The notes under the pieces: generated by a model | Databases searched by the model: none | Told to the model about the DNA's origin: nothing | Seen by the model: the letters and a program-made list of their open reading frames with translations, nothing else | In this document: one piece after another, positions 8,800 through 17,436 of the stretch | Layout: each line of letters starts with the position of its first letter | How positions within the stretch are numbered: the stretch's first letter is position 1 | Source of the DNA: JAICJR01 sp036494715 | GTDB taxonomy: Bacteria > Actinomycetota > Thermoleophilia > Solirubrobacterales > Thermoleophilaceae | Assembly: GCA_036494715.1 (NCBI GenBank) | Contig: DASXNY010000150.1 | Location: forward strand, 20,827 to 84,826 | Length of the DNA: 64,000 bases | Reading direction: 5' to 3' | Made by a program: the position numbers and the translations under genes

Positions 8800-9027
8800 A
8801 TGTTCCCCACAACTCACATCACCCAGGCGTTCACCTCACGTAGTCGGGAACGATCGCTCGAGATCTGGCGTGAAGCCGCGAGCCTCGTCGCCACCCGCTG
8901 GCGGGCCTTCCTCGACGCTGAGCCCGAGAGCCGTGCTTGGGCATTCGCCTCTTATATCGCCGCCCTCGATGCCGAGGAGGCCGCTGCGTCGGACATGGCC
9001 ACATTGTCGTCGAGCCTCGCCGCGTGA
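8800..9027 (+). CDS. Small conserved-looking protein, 75 residues, unknown function
   Basis: The ATG has GGAGG seven bases upstream. The protein is hydrophilic and helical, with no membrane segment or signal peptide. Its second half (W.AF......ASYIAALDAEEAAA) matches the C-terminal half of the 85-residue protein at 25614-25871 (AYVAALDREEQAAL), so the two form a small family. It lies directly upstream of a LysR regulator; the stop is 12 bases before that gene's chosen GTG. I do not recognise a domain. Confidence 0.7.
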   Translation: MFPTTHITQAFTSRSRERSLEIWREAASLVATRWRAFLDAEPESRAWAFASYIAALDAEEAAASDMATLSSSLAA

Positions 9028-9038
9028 GGGAGGCGAAC

Positions 9039-9944
9039 GTGGAACTCCGCCATCTTCGTTACTTCGTCGCCATCGCCGAGGAGGGAAGCTTCAGCCGCGC
9101 GGCAGAGCGCCTGTGGGTGGCGCAGCCCGGACTCTCGACACAGGTGCGCCGACTCGAAGCCGAGCTCGGCGTCAAGCTGCTTGAGCGCCACACGCGGGGC
9201 GTGGACCTGACGCCTGCCGGGGCGCTGTTCCTGGAGCGCGCTCGCCTCGCACTGGCTGCCGCGGAAACGGCGGGCGCCACGGGGCGCGATCTTGACGCAG
9301 GGGTCGCCGGGAGCCTGAAGCTCGGAGTGGCCGGCGGTGCGCGCTGGCAGCTCACCCCCGATCTGCTGCAACGCTTCGCCGGCGAGCGCCCGGGGGTCGA
9401 GCTGACGGTGCTGGAGGCTTACGGGGGAACGCTCTGGCGCGACCTACGCGACGGCCGTCTCGACGCCGTCGTGGCGCCAAGCGGGCACGCCTCTCCCGAC
9501 CTGAGCGTGCTCGAACTCGGTTCTGAGGCGTGGGTGGTACTCGTCGGCACGGGCCATGGGCTCGCCGGCATTGGTCCGTTGGCCGCCTCCGATCTGGCTG
9601 GTGAGCGGATCGCCGTGACGGGGCATCGTGACGGTGCCGCATTCGACAGGGCTGTCGCGGATCTCCTCTCCGGGCTGGGTGTTACCGCCGAGCTGGTGCG
9701 GGGCCCGCCGGAATTGTCCCTGCACAGCGCGGTCGCCGGCAACGCAGTCCTGGCCCTGACCACCGAGCCAGACGCCCTGCCGTCCGGCGTGATTGCTCGT
9801 CGACTTCAGCCTGCTCGAAGCCTTTCCTTCGAGCTTCTCTGGTCCGATCAGGTGCGGCCGCCCGCACTGGAAGCATTCATCAGCATGGCGGCTGGCCTCG
9901 CCGAGGGCCCCCCGTCGAGTCGCACGCTTGCGGCTGCCGCTTGA
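9039..9944 (+). CDS. LysR family transcriptional regulator
   Basis: A 301-residue protein with the LysR winged helix at the N-terminus: ELRHLRYFVAIAEEGSFSRA, then AERLWVAQPGLSTQVRRLEA and ELGVKLLERHTRGVDLTPAG. The effector-binding fold follows (about 88-290). GTG 9039 was chosen because GGGAGG lies just upstream and the protein then begins exactly at the family N-terminus; GTG 9024 is an alternative. The C-terminal effector domain is ordinary and the ligand is unknown. The gene is followed after 13 bases by a sigma factor gene, so LysR-type control and sigma-factor output may be linked here (inference). Confidence 0.92.
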   Translation: MELRHLRYFVAIAEEGSFSRAAERLWVAQPGLSTQVRRLEAELGVKLLERHTRGVDLTPAGALFLERARLALAAAETAGATGRDLDAGVAGSLKLGVAGGARWQLTPDLLQRFAGERPGVELTVLEAYGGTLWRDLRDGRLDAVVAPSGHASPDLSVLELGSEAWVVLVGTGHGLAGIGPLAASDLAGERIAVTGHRDGAAFDRAVADLLSGLGVTAELVRGPPELSLHSAVAGNAVLALTTEPDALPSGVIARRLQPARSLSFELLWSDQVRPPALEAFISMAAGLAEGPPSSRTLAAAA

Positions 9945-9957
9945 GGTGGCAACGCCG

Positions 9958-10734
9958 ATGAGCGAAGCGCGACTCCTATCCGCAGCAGAGGAAGTCCTAC
10001 TCGCGAAGCAGATCGCGCAGGGCGATCTGAAAGCAAAGGGGAGGATGATCGAGAGCAACCTCGGTTTGGTACGCGCGATCGCGCGGAGGTACCTCAACAG
10101 AGGCGTTCCGTTCGACGACCTCGTCCAAGAGGGCACCGTTGGGTTGATTCGGGCCGTCGAGGGGTTCGATTACAGCCGCGGGCTGAAGTTCTCGACATAC
10201 GCGGTGTGGTGGATCCGTCGTTCGATTGTCGACGCCGTCGCGAGCTCGAACGTGATCCGGATTCCCACCAAGGCCAACCAGCAACTTGCCGCGGTGCGAC
10301 GAGTGGAGGCGGAGCTTGAACGAGTCGCCCCAGGGGAGGCTTCAGACGCCGCGATCGCCGTGCGCACCGACCTCAGCGTGGAGAGCGTGCGTTCGTTACG
10401 CGGTGCGGCGCGGGTGACCGCTTCACTGGATGAGCCCGTCGGCGAGGAATCGACGCCGCTTGGCGACCTGGTGGCCGATCAGCGGGCCGTCGATCCCACA
10501 GAAAACGCGGTCGCGCACGAGAACAGTCATGAGCTCTGGGCGATGCTGCGCTTGCTGCCAGAGCGCCATCGGGGGGTGCTCATCCGTCGCTACGGGCTGG
10601 ACGACAACCGCGTCCAGACGCACGAGGAGATCGGCGAGTGGCTGGGGCTCGGCGAAGAGCGAAGCCGCCAGCTCGAGCGGGAGGCGCTTCGCAGGTTGCG
10701 CTCGATTGCGCCTACCTCGCGACGAGCCGCGTAG
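9958..10734 (+). CDS. RNA polymerase sigma factor, sigma-70 family (RpoD-like, short)
   Basis: A 258-residue sigma-70 protein with regions 2, 3 and 4. Region 2 shows IESNLGLVRAIARRY, GVPFDDLVQEGTVGLIRAVE and FDYSRGLKFSTYAVWWIRRS; region 3 shows IRIPTKANQQLA; region 4.2 shows RHRGVLIRRYGLDD and LGEERSRQLEREALRRLRS. The long N-terminal region 1.1 of primary sigma factors is missing, which fits a group 2 alternative factor. ATG 9958 was chosen with GAGGTG upstream; an in-frame extension into the LysR gene is unlikely. It probably forms an operon with the LysR gene. Confidence 0.93.
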   Translation: MSEARLLSAAEEVLLAKQIAQGDLKAKGRMIESNLGLVRAIARRYLNRGVPFDDLVQEGTVGLIRAVEGFDYSRGLKFSTYAVWWIRRSIVDAVASSNVIRIPTKANQQLAAVRRVEAELERVAPGEASDAAIAVRTDLSVESVRSLRGAARVTASLDEPVGEESTPLGDLVADQRAVDPTENAVAHENSHELWAMLRLLPERHRGVLIRRYGLDDNRVQTHEEIGEWLGLGEERSRQLEREALRRLRSIAPTSRRAA

Positions 10735-10841
10735 CCCGGTAGATCACCTGCGTATTGCCACGGCCCGTGTGAGGTTTTGGCCCAGACGCCGGCGCCTCCC
10801 AGCCTTGGATCGACCCGTCAATCCGGCATGGAGGTAACGAC

Positions 10842-10925
10842 ATGAAGAGAGCACTCAAGGGATTGCTGGCGCTGAAGTTCCTCAAGCGTCGGCGGCACCG
10901 GAGGGCTGGACACTCCCACCGCTGA
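10842..10925 (+). CDS. Tiny basic ORF, 27 residues, with a near-perfect Shine-Dalgarno
   Basis: The ATG at 10842 is preceded by GGAGGT at ideal spacing, a better site than most genes here have. The 27-residue product starts MKRALKGLLALKFLKRRRHR and ends in a His-rich tail. It would be an amphipathic or short hydrophobic helix with a strongly basic C-terminus, as in small membrane-associated peptides. No family is recognised. It stands alone between the sigma factor gene and a decayed region on the other strand. Confidence 0.5.
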   Translation: MKRALKGLLALKFLKRRRHRRAGHSHR

Positions 10926-11127
10926 GCTTCGGCGTGCAGAGGGTTGTGACGCATGCGCAGCAGCGCCTCCTGGACCACGTCCTCGGCCTCGGAGACGCTG
11001 CCGAGCATGCGGTAGGAGATCGCGAACGCGACCGGCCGCAGCTCGTCCAGTAGCGCAGCACCATCCCCTCCGTAACACCGGTGACGCTGGCGGCCTTGAT
11101 CTTGGCCTGCACCATGTGCACGCTCAT
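10926..11127 (-). pseudogene. Remnant fusing a small ABM/EthD-like N-terminus to an ECF41/SigJ-like sigma fragment
   Basis: From ATG 11127 (minus strand), MSVHMVQAKIKAASVTGVTE resembles the N-terminus of small antibiotic-monooxygenase-like dimeric proteins. The frame then loses homology after about 20 residues. In another minus-strand frame, bases about 11050-10920 encode LDELRPVAFAISYRMLGSVS and then EAEDVVQEALLRM, which is region 2 of a SigJ/ECF41 sigma factor. Neither part is complete and they are in different frames. I read this as a deletion scar of two former genes. The remaining bases up to 11219 hold nothing I recognise. Confidence 0.65.
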
Positions 11128-11219
11128 TGATGGCCCTTCCTTTCGAGTTTGCCCCCGGCTATGACACCTCACAGCGAACGGATCGACGCGCAGGTACGAG
11201 CCGGCTCAGTCGGAACCGG

Positions 11220-13196
11220 TCAGGCCGCTCGCGAAAGCGCGATGGGCAGCGTGGCGGTCAGCGTTGTCCCCGCGGCCTGGGGGCTCTCGATGTGCAACTC
11301 GCCTCTCATCGCGGCGGCGCGGTCCCGTAGGCCGAGGAGGCCCATGCTGCCGTTGAGGCTCGCGCCGCCCACTCCATCGTCCCGGACCTCGAGTCGGAGC
11401 ATGTCGCCTTCGACGGCCGCGACGATCCAGGCGCTCTTCGCTCGGGCGTGCTTTACGGCGTTCGTGAACGCCTCGGCCAGGATGAAATAGGCGGTCGCCT
11501 CCAACGCTGCCGGCAGCCGCTGCGTCGTAACGTCGACGGACACGGGCAGGTCCACCCGGGAGACCAGCGAGGCAACGCCGCCTCGCAGCCCCCCGCGCGT
11601 GAGCGCACCCGGCAGGATTCCGTGCGCGAGCTCGCGCAGCTCCTCCTTCGCTTGCTCGGCCTGTGCGAGAGCGTCGTTCAGCAGCTCGGCCGCCGACCCG
11701 GCTTGGTTGCCGAGCTCGTCGCGAGCCAGTTTGAGCGTGAGCACGGTGTTCACCAGGTAGGCCTGTGCGCCGTCGTGCAGGTCTCGCTGAATCCGGCGCC
11801 GTGCCTCGTCGCCGGCGGCCACAACGCGAGCGCGCGACGCGCTCAGCTCCGCCTGGCTCTCGGCATTCGCGATGACGACTTCCACAAGCTCCGTGAAGTC
11901 GGCCATCCGCTGCTCGGTGTGGGGCGGGAGCGGCTCGCTTCGCGATGACGCGACGATCGCCCCCCAGAGGCGACGGTCCACCGTGATCGGGCTCGCCGCG
12001 GCGAACCTTGTGCGAGCCGGGCCGGCGGTGCGAAGGACACGTGCGACGGCGGCAGCACGGTCAGCGTCGAGGTCGCCGCCGGCCAGCCGGGTGGCGGCTC
12101 CGTCCCGTTCGAAGCGGACGACGGCGGCGTCGTCGGCACGCAGAAGCGGGGAGATCTCCTCGGCCACCGCGCGGAAGATGTCGGCCGGGGGCACGCCGCG
12201 CGCGACGGCCGTTGCAAGCCGTCGCAGCGCTGCGTGCTCCTCGGCGAGGGAGTGCAGCTCGTCGGGGGCAGGGAGACGAGGAGCACCCGTGCGGTCGAGC
12301 TCACGGATGAGGAGGGCTTCTCCGTGGCCGACAGGCTCGGCAAATGCGAGTTCGCCGGACGGAAGGACCACTTCGCCTCCGCCCGGGGGTGGCGCGAGCC
12401 GAGCGGCGCGCAACCAGCCTCTAAAGTCGTCGGCGACCACGCGCCCGCTGGGTGCGACGAGCGCGCGACGGTCTGCGCCCCCGCTCATCCGCCACTGGTG
12501 GCGCGCGCGCAGCAGCTCGTCGCGCTGCTCGAGGCGGTAGGCAAGATGGCCCTCGACAGCCCTGGCGGTCGTGATCGCCACCGCCAGGCTGTGCGGGTTC
12601 ACGTTCTTCTGCAGGCCTGTCAGATCGATCACGCCGAGGAGCTCGCCGGTGTCGGGGTCGTGGACCGGTGCTGCCGAGCACGTCCACGCCTGGACGACTT
12701 CGACGAAGTGCTCGGTGGCGAACACCTGAACGCTGTGGTCCGCGGCTATCGCCGTCCCGATCGCGTTGGTTCCCGCGCTGGACTCGCTCCAGATCGCGCC
12801 CTCGGTGAAGTTCATCGAGTCGGCCGCCTGCGAGCGAACTCGGGCGTCGCCCTCGAGTTGCAGTAGCACGCCCGTCGCGTCGCTGACCACGATCAGGTGA
12901 TCCGACTCGCCCGCGATGCCCGCAAGGCAGTGCCGGATCAGCGGCGCCGCCTCGGCGAGTGGATGAGCATGCCAGAGGTCAAACGCCTCGGCCCGGTCGA
13001 CGGCCGTGGGAGCCACCCGATCACCGGACGGATCCACGCCGGCATCGAGCGAGCGTCGCCACGAATCGGCGACGGGTGTGCGCAGCCCGTTTATGCGGCT
13101 GCCGCCGATGAACTGCTCCCATTCCTGCCGCACCTCGCGAGCTCGCACCGCGGGTGCGGAGGTCGATTCGAGGGCAATCCATTGGTTGGGGGACAT
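11220..13196 (-). CDS. GAF sensor histidine kinase with AcoR-type N-terminal GAF domain
   Basis: A 658-residue soluble kinase. The N-terminal 200 residues match the GAF sensor of AcoR/DhaR activators: VADSWRRSLDAGVDP, then FTEGAIWSESSAGTNAIGTA and a VHDPDTGELLGVIDLTG block. A second GAF-like region (about 300-440) precedes the HisKA_3 dimerisation helix (RRRIQRDLHDGAQ, phospho-His about H474) and an HATPase domain with TNAVKH and the DDGVGG box. ATG 13196 has AGAAGG just upstream; an in-frame reading up to 13460 would overlap the next gene. There is no membrane segment and no adjacent response regulator. It is last in a six-gene minus-strand run. Confidence 0.9.
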   Translation of the reverse strand: MSPNQWIALESTSAPAVRAREVRQEWEQFIGGSRINGLRTPVADSWRRSLDAGVDPSGDRVAPTAVDRAEAFDLWHAHPLAEAAPLIRHCLAGIAGESDHLIVVSDATGVLLQLEGDARVRSQAADSMNFTEGAIWSESSAGTNAIGTAIAADHSVQVFATEHFVEVVQAWTCSAAPVHDPDTGELLGVIDLTGLQKNVNPHSLAVAITTARAVEGHLAYRLEQRDELLRARHQWRMSGGADRRALVAPSGRVVADDFRGWLRAARLAPPPGGGEVVLPSGELAFAEPVGHGEALLIRELDRTGAPRLPAPDELHSLAEEHAALRRLATAVARGVPPADIFRAVAEEISPLLRADDAAVVRFERDGAATRLAGGDLDADRAAAVARVLRTAGPARTRFAAASPITVDRRLWGAIVASSRSEPLPPHTEQRMADFTELVEVVIANAESQAELSASRARVVAAGDEARRRIQRDLHDGAQAYLVNTVLTLKLARDELGNQAGSAAELLNDALAQAEQAKEELRELAHGILPGALTRGGLRGGVASLVSRVDLPVSVDVTTQRLPAALEATAYFILAEAFTNAVKHARAKSAWIVAAVEGDMLRLEVRDDGVGGASLNGSMGLLGLRDRAAAMRGELHIESPQAAGTTLTATLPIALSRAA

Positions 13197-13284
13197 CCGA
13201 CCTTCTAAGACGGAGTTGGGCTTGCTCACGACTCCTAGTAAGCGCGACCGCTGCGAATGCAAGGAGACTTTTTCGGCGGCCGCG

Positions 13285-14193
13285 CTATACCCAGATCCGC
13301 ACGCTGAATCCGGCCGGGGACTGAAACGCTTCGAGCCGCCAGGCGAGCTGTCGGGCCACCCACAGGCCTGCCCCGACTCCCTCGCGAGGGGCGAGGTAGC
13401 CCGCGAGCGGATCGCTGAAGCCGCCGCCGCGGTCGACCACCTCGCAGACGAACCTGGCATCGACCTGCCCGGCGCGCACCTCCTCGATGCCGCCGCCGTG
13501 CCGAATTGCGTTCGCGGCGATTTCGGTGCCTGCCACGAGCACGTTCATCGCCACGTCTGGCGGCAGATTCTCCCGTCCGAGCTCCTGGGCCAGGCTCTCG
13601 CGGAAGGATTCGACGTCGCGAACACCGGGCAGGGAGCGCAAGCCCGGCAGCGGCTCCGGCGCGGGCGTGAGCCGCGACACGAGCTCCCGCGGATCCTGGA
13701 AGTGGTCGCTCCCGCGCCATTCGTCGGTGAGAACGTCGGAATGGGTCTCCCACATGCCCTCGAGCAGCGCGTCGGGAACGCGCCTGGCGTCATAGGTGCA
13801 GACCACCCAGACCGGCAGGTGTGAATACGCCACGTTCGTGATCGACTCGTACATCGTCCACTCCCGCACATCGGCAGCGCTGAAGCCGAACTGCCCCTCG
13901 GCAACCGCGCGCACCGAGGGCGCCTCACGAAGCAGCTCGAGAAACGTGCCGTAGTACTGGGCCACTGCGTGCGCCGGACGGGTGTAGACGGAGCTGACGT
14001 CGAAGAACGCCACTCGATCGGCGTCTCCCATGAGGGCCTCGCGCATCCTCGAGATCCCATCACGCGTCTGAGCCACGGCGCACGCCTCCCCGGCCTCGAG
14101 TCCCTCTCTCAAGAAGGCGACCGAGGCATCGACGTGTTCCTCGTCGGATTCGTACACCAGGGCGTTGTGTCGCAGCGGCGATTCAGAGCTCAT
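13285..14193 (-). CDS. MEDS domain protein with RsbW-like ATPase (anti-sigma regulatory) domain
   Basis: A 302-residue protein with two parts. The N-terminal 190 residues fit the MEDS (DcmR-like sensory) domain: HNALVYESDEEHVDASVAFL, CAVAQTRDGISRMREAL and the WTMYESITN region. The C-terminal part (about 195-300) is an HATPase_c_2 fold with EIAANAIRHGG and the G-box GVGAGLWVARQL. This MEDS plus RsbW arrangement occurs in actinobacterial anti-sigma/phosphatase networks. Its start codon overlaps the stop of the upstream sigma factor gene (ATGA), so it is a good candidate partner or antagonist of that factor (inference). Confidence 0.85.
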   Translation of the reverse strand: MSSESPLRHNALVYESDEEHVDASVAFLREGLEAGEACAVAQTRDGISRMREALMGDADRVAFFDVSSVYTRPAHAVAQYYGTFLELLREAPSVRAVAEGQFGFSAADVREWTMYESITNVAYSHLPVWVVCTYDARRVPDALLEGMWETHSDVLTDEWRGSDHFQDPRELVSRLTPAPEPLPGLRSLPGVRDVESFRESLAQELGRENLPPDVAMNVLVAGTEIAANAIRHGGGIEEVRAGQVDARFVCEVVDRGGGFSDPLAGYLAPREGVGAGLWVARQLAWRLEAFQSPAGFSVRIWV

Positions 14194-15026
14194 TGGCTTC
14201 TGTGTGTAGTAAGCGTCTCCAGCTTGGATTCAAGGGGCCTCGTGCGCGGCAACGGCGGCTCGGCTGCCGCAAGCCGGAGCTTCTCGAGGGCCTCCTTCTC
14301 GATCTGACGGACCCGCTCCGCGCTGATCCCGAAATCCGAGCCGATCTCCTTCAACGTCCGCTGCGGCCGGCCAAGCCCGTAGTGGCTCTCCAACACGGCT
14401 CGCTCGCGCGCCTCCAACTGCTCTGCGAGGCTCCGCACCACCTGCGTCTCCAACCTGTCGAGCACCCGTGCGTACTCGTCCTCCGCCCGTGGATCGGCGA
14501 CCGTGTCGCCAAAGGTGGCGGCTGCGTCGCCCAGGGCGACCGGATCCTCGAAGCTGCGCGGCGCCCGGTCGCTGGCGAGCAAGCTGTCGATCTGAGCCAG
14601 GCCGAAGCCCGTGGCAGCAGCGAGTTCACGGCGGCTCGGCTCCACGCGGTGGGCCTGCACGTGGCTGCGGCGCTCAGCCTTGAGCCGGGCGAGGCCGCGC
14701 GCGGCGTGATCGGAGAGCGCCACCGGCCGAGCCACCTCGGCGACCAGTTCCTGCATGGCCTTGCGAACCCAAAAGGAGGCGTAGCCCCAGAACGGAGTGC
14801 CGGTGGCCGGGTCATATCGCTTTGCGGCGAACAGCAGGCCCGCGACTCCTTCCTGCACCAGCTCGCGACGGTGGACCGCGCCACCGAAATCGATGCTCCG
14901 CGCGACGCCCGCGATCGCGGGCAGAAACAGCTCCACGAGCTCCCGGCAGGCCGCGGGATCCCCCCGGTCGGTGGCGACGACCAGCTCCTGCTCCTGCTCT
15001 GCAAATGTAGGCGCGTGGCGGTGCAC
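14190..15026 (-). CDS. RNA polymerase sigma factor, sigma-70 family
   Basis: A 278-residue sigma-70 protein. Region 2 shows VHRRELVQEGVAGLLFAAKR and the YDPATGTPFWGYASFWVRKA core. Region 3 is present, and region 4 reads RAVLESHYGLGRPQRTLKEI then GSDFGISAERVRQIEKEALE. GTG 15026 was chosen, with a GGGGG run upstream. Its 3-prime end overlaps the start of the MEDS/RsbW-like gene by four bases, suggesting co-translation with a regulator. It is the second of three intact sigma factors in the first 22 kb. The region 2 WASFW-type segment is variant (GYASFWVRKA), but the fold is clear. Confidence 0.92.
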   Translation of the reverse strand: MHRHAPTFAEQEQELVVATDRGDPAACRELVELFLPAIAGVARSIDFGGAVHRRELVQEGVAGLLFAAKRYDPATGTPFWGYASFWVRKAMQELVAEVARPVALSDHAARGLARLKAERRSHVQAHRVEPSRRELAAATGFGLAQIDSLLASDRAPRSFEDPVALGDAAATFGDTVADPRAEDEYARVLDRLETQVVRSLAEQLEARERAVLESHYGLGRPQRTLKEIGSDFGISAERVRQIEKEALEKLRLAAAEPPLPRTRPLESKLETLTTHRSQ

Positions 15027-15072
15027 AGATCACCCCCTCGAGAGCGCCGAGTGCGCAGCGCGAATTGTCCCA

Positions 15073-17433
15073 CTAGTGCGCTGACAGCGGTAGCGTCGCG
15101 GACACCACCGTGCCGCCGTCCGCCGGGCTCTCGATTTCGAGCTGCCCGCCGAGCGCCGTCACCCTGTCCCTCACGCCCACGAGACCGTGACCGCCCGGAT
15201 CGGCGCCTCCGGTCCCATCGTCTCGAACCTCGATGGAGAGGTTCGCGTCGTCGACGGCGACTCTTACCTTCGCCGCTTTGGCGTGCGAGTGCTTCATCAC
15301 GTTGGTCAGCGCCTCGGCAATGACGAAGTAGGCGCTCGCCTCGACCTCCGGCGGGAAGCGGCCATTGGGAATCTCGACATCAACCGGCAGATCAATTCGC
15401 TCCGCAACGGTGTCTACGCCGGCGCGCAGTCCTCCACGCGTGAGGACCGAAGGAAGGATGCCGTGCGCCAGCTCGCGCAGCTCCGCGTTGCTCCGCCCGG
15501 CCTGCTCGAGCGCTTCGCCGACGAGCGACTCTGCCTTGCCGTCCTCATCTCCGTCGTCGAACGCTCGCTGGGCGAGCTTGAGGGTGACGATCGTGTGCAC
15601 GAGACGCTGTTGCGCGCCGTCGTGTAGATCGCGCACCAGGCGCCGGCGGGCCTCGTCGCCCGCGGTTACTAGGCGCGCGCGCGACGCCGTGAGTTGGTTG
15701 CGGGTGTCCGCATTCGCAATCGCCGTCTCGAGCAGCTCGGCGAAACGCGCCATTCGCTCCTCGGTGTCTGCCGGCGGTGGCGCCTCGCCGTTCCAGCTGG
15801 CCACAATCGTGCCCCAGAGCCTGCCTTCCACGACGATCGGCGTTCCCACCAGCGCGCGCGATCCGAGACCGCGGAAGACATCCACAAAGCCGCCTCGCGC
15901 TTTGCTGAGGTCTTCCAGCCGGATGGGCTTCCCGGTGCGCCGTACGAGCGCCGAGATGTTGTGACCCTCGTAGTTCATTCGCGTGCCGACCAGGCGCGGC
16001 TGCGGCTCAGGGCTGCGATGTGCGACGACGGTCACCTCCTCGGCGGACTCGTAGCGGCCGACCGCGACGCCGTCGGCGGCGAGCAGCCGCTCCATCTCCG
16101 CGGCCACGGCGTCCAGCACCATGTCCGGCGAGGCGCCCTGCGCAACGAGCTCGGCCACGCGGTGCAGCGCGGCCTGCTCCTCCGCGAGACGCTCCCGCGC
16201 TGCCTCGGCCTGCCGGCGCGCGGTGACGTCGCGTGCGACGCCGTACATCAGCCCGTCCTCGAGCACCGGTGTCGCCGTCCACTCGAGGACCCTGTACGAG
16301 CCGTCCTTATGGCGCAAGCGATTTTCGAACGACAGCGCTTGGTTTCCGCGAGCGATCTCGGCCGCCTCGGCCGCCGTTGTCTCACGATCGTCGGGATGAA
16401 CGAGATCGAGGTAGGGCCGCGCCAGGAACTCGTCCCGCGTGTATCCGAGAATCTGCTCAACGGCCGGGTTGACGCGGGTGAAGTGCCCCTCGAAGTCGGC
16501 GACGGTGATCAGGTCGGAGGAGAGATCGAATATCCGGTCGACCTCCGCTTGTGCCCTCGCTCGCCGCCCGGCGTTGACGCCGAGCCCGGTGGCTAGGGCG
16601 CCGAGGACCAGACCTGCGGCGAGGATGATCCAAGGAAGGGTCGCGGCGGGGCCGCTGACCGATTCCTTCGGCATGACTGCGGCGAAAGCGCGTCCCGCCA
16701 CGAAGAAGCCCTTGCGAACGGTGTTCCCGCCCGCGGCTCCGGACGATCCGCCGGCTGAAACGAGACGCAGGCCGGGAGGAGCGCCGGCCGACGCGAGCAG
16801 AGTTGCCTGCGGCATGAAGACCACCACCGCCCCGGGGCGGAGTACACCATCACTGAGATTCGGCGCCGCCGCAACCAGGAACAGTCCACTCGCCCGGGCT
16901 CTGCCCCCGCCGATTGGCGTGGCAGCGACGCCACCCGGGCGCGTGGCACGAACCAGTGCCGCGGCAATTCCCGGCTCACGCCTCAGATCCACGCTGCGCA
17001 AGTCGAGGGGCGGGAAGCCGGAGACCAATGTCGCCGGGAGATAGGAGGAGCTTGGCGACGCTCTTCTGTTCGGCTCGTCGGGTATCACGATGGGCCGGCC
17101 GGTACGCCGCTCGTATTCCGTGCGGCCGGCGGCTTGAACTTCCTCGGCCCACGCGGCGGCAGGGAAGCCGCCTGGACTGAGCCACCTCGATGCGTTCCTT
17201 GTGAACTGACCGCTCGTGACCCCGGTCCCACCGGCGTCGAGCATGTAGGAATGGAGGCTCCCGGTGAGTGACGTCGCCTGTTCGATGCGGTCGCGGATCT
17301 GCGCCGCCGCAACCTCGACGCGACGCTCGGAGTCGCGTCGTGCATCTCGCTGGGTCAGTGCGCGGGCGACGATGAACGCGGTGACGGCGAGTCCCAGAAC
17401 CAGCGCGACAGCTGCGATGTGTCGCGCTCGCAC
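15073..17433 (-). CDS. Membrane sensor histidine kinase (extracellular sensor, PAS, GAF, HisKA_3, HATPase)
   Basis: A 786-residue kinase starting at GTG. A signal-anchor helix (IAAVALVLGLAVTAFIVA) is followed by an extracytoplasmic CHASE-like domain (about 35-265), a second membrane helix (LPWIILAAGLVLGALATGLG), then PAS (about 300-405, with the FTRVNPAVEQILGYTRDEF block), GAF (about 420-590) and HisKA_3 (RRRLVRDLHDGAQQRL, H604). The HATPase domain has EALTNVMKHSH and a DDGTGG box. It lies four bases after the stop of an orphan Fe-siderophore-type binding protein on the same strand, so the outer domain may sense a loaded binding protein (inference). No cognate response regulator is adjacent. 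Confidence 0.9.
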   Translation of the reverse strand: MRARHIAAVALVLGLAVTAFIVARALTQRDARRDSERRVEVAAAQIRDRIEQATSLTGSLHSYMLDAGGTGVTSGQFTRNASRWLSPGGFPAAAWAEEVQAAGRTEYERRTGRPIVIPDEPNRRASPSSSYLPATLVSGFPPLDLRSVDLRREPGIAAALVRATRPGGVAATPIGGGRARASGLFLVAAAPNLSDGVLRPGAVVVFMPQATLLASAGAPPGLRLVSAGGSSGAAGGNTVRKGFFVAGRAFAAVMPKESVSGPAATLPWIILAAGLVLGALATGLGVNAGRRARAQAEVDRIFDLSSDLITVADFEGHFTRVNPAVEQILGYTRDEFLARPYLDLVHPDDRETTAAEAAEIARGNQALSFENRLRHKDGSYRVLEWTATPVLEDGLMYGVARDVTARRQAEAARERLAEEQAALHRVAELVAQGASPDMVLDAVAAEMERLLAADGVAVGRYESAEEVTVVAHRSPEPQPRLVGTRMNYEGHNISALVRRTGKPIRLEDLSKARGGFVDVFRGLGSRALVGTPIVVEGRLWGTIVASWNGEAPPPADTEERMARFAELLETAIANADTRNQLTASRARLVTAGDEARRRLVRDLHDGAQQRLVHTIVTLKLAQRAFDDGDEDGKAESLVGEALEQAGRSNAELRELAHGILPSVLTRGGLRAGVDTVAERIDLPVDVEIPNGRFPPEVEASAYFVIAEALTNVMKHSHAKAAKVRVAVDDANLSIEVRDDGTGGADPGGHGLVGVRDRVTALGGQLEIESPADGGTVVSATLPLSAH

Positions 17434-17436
17434 GGC

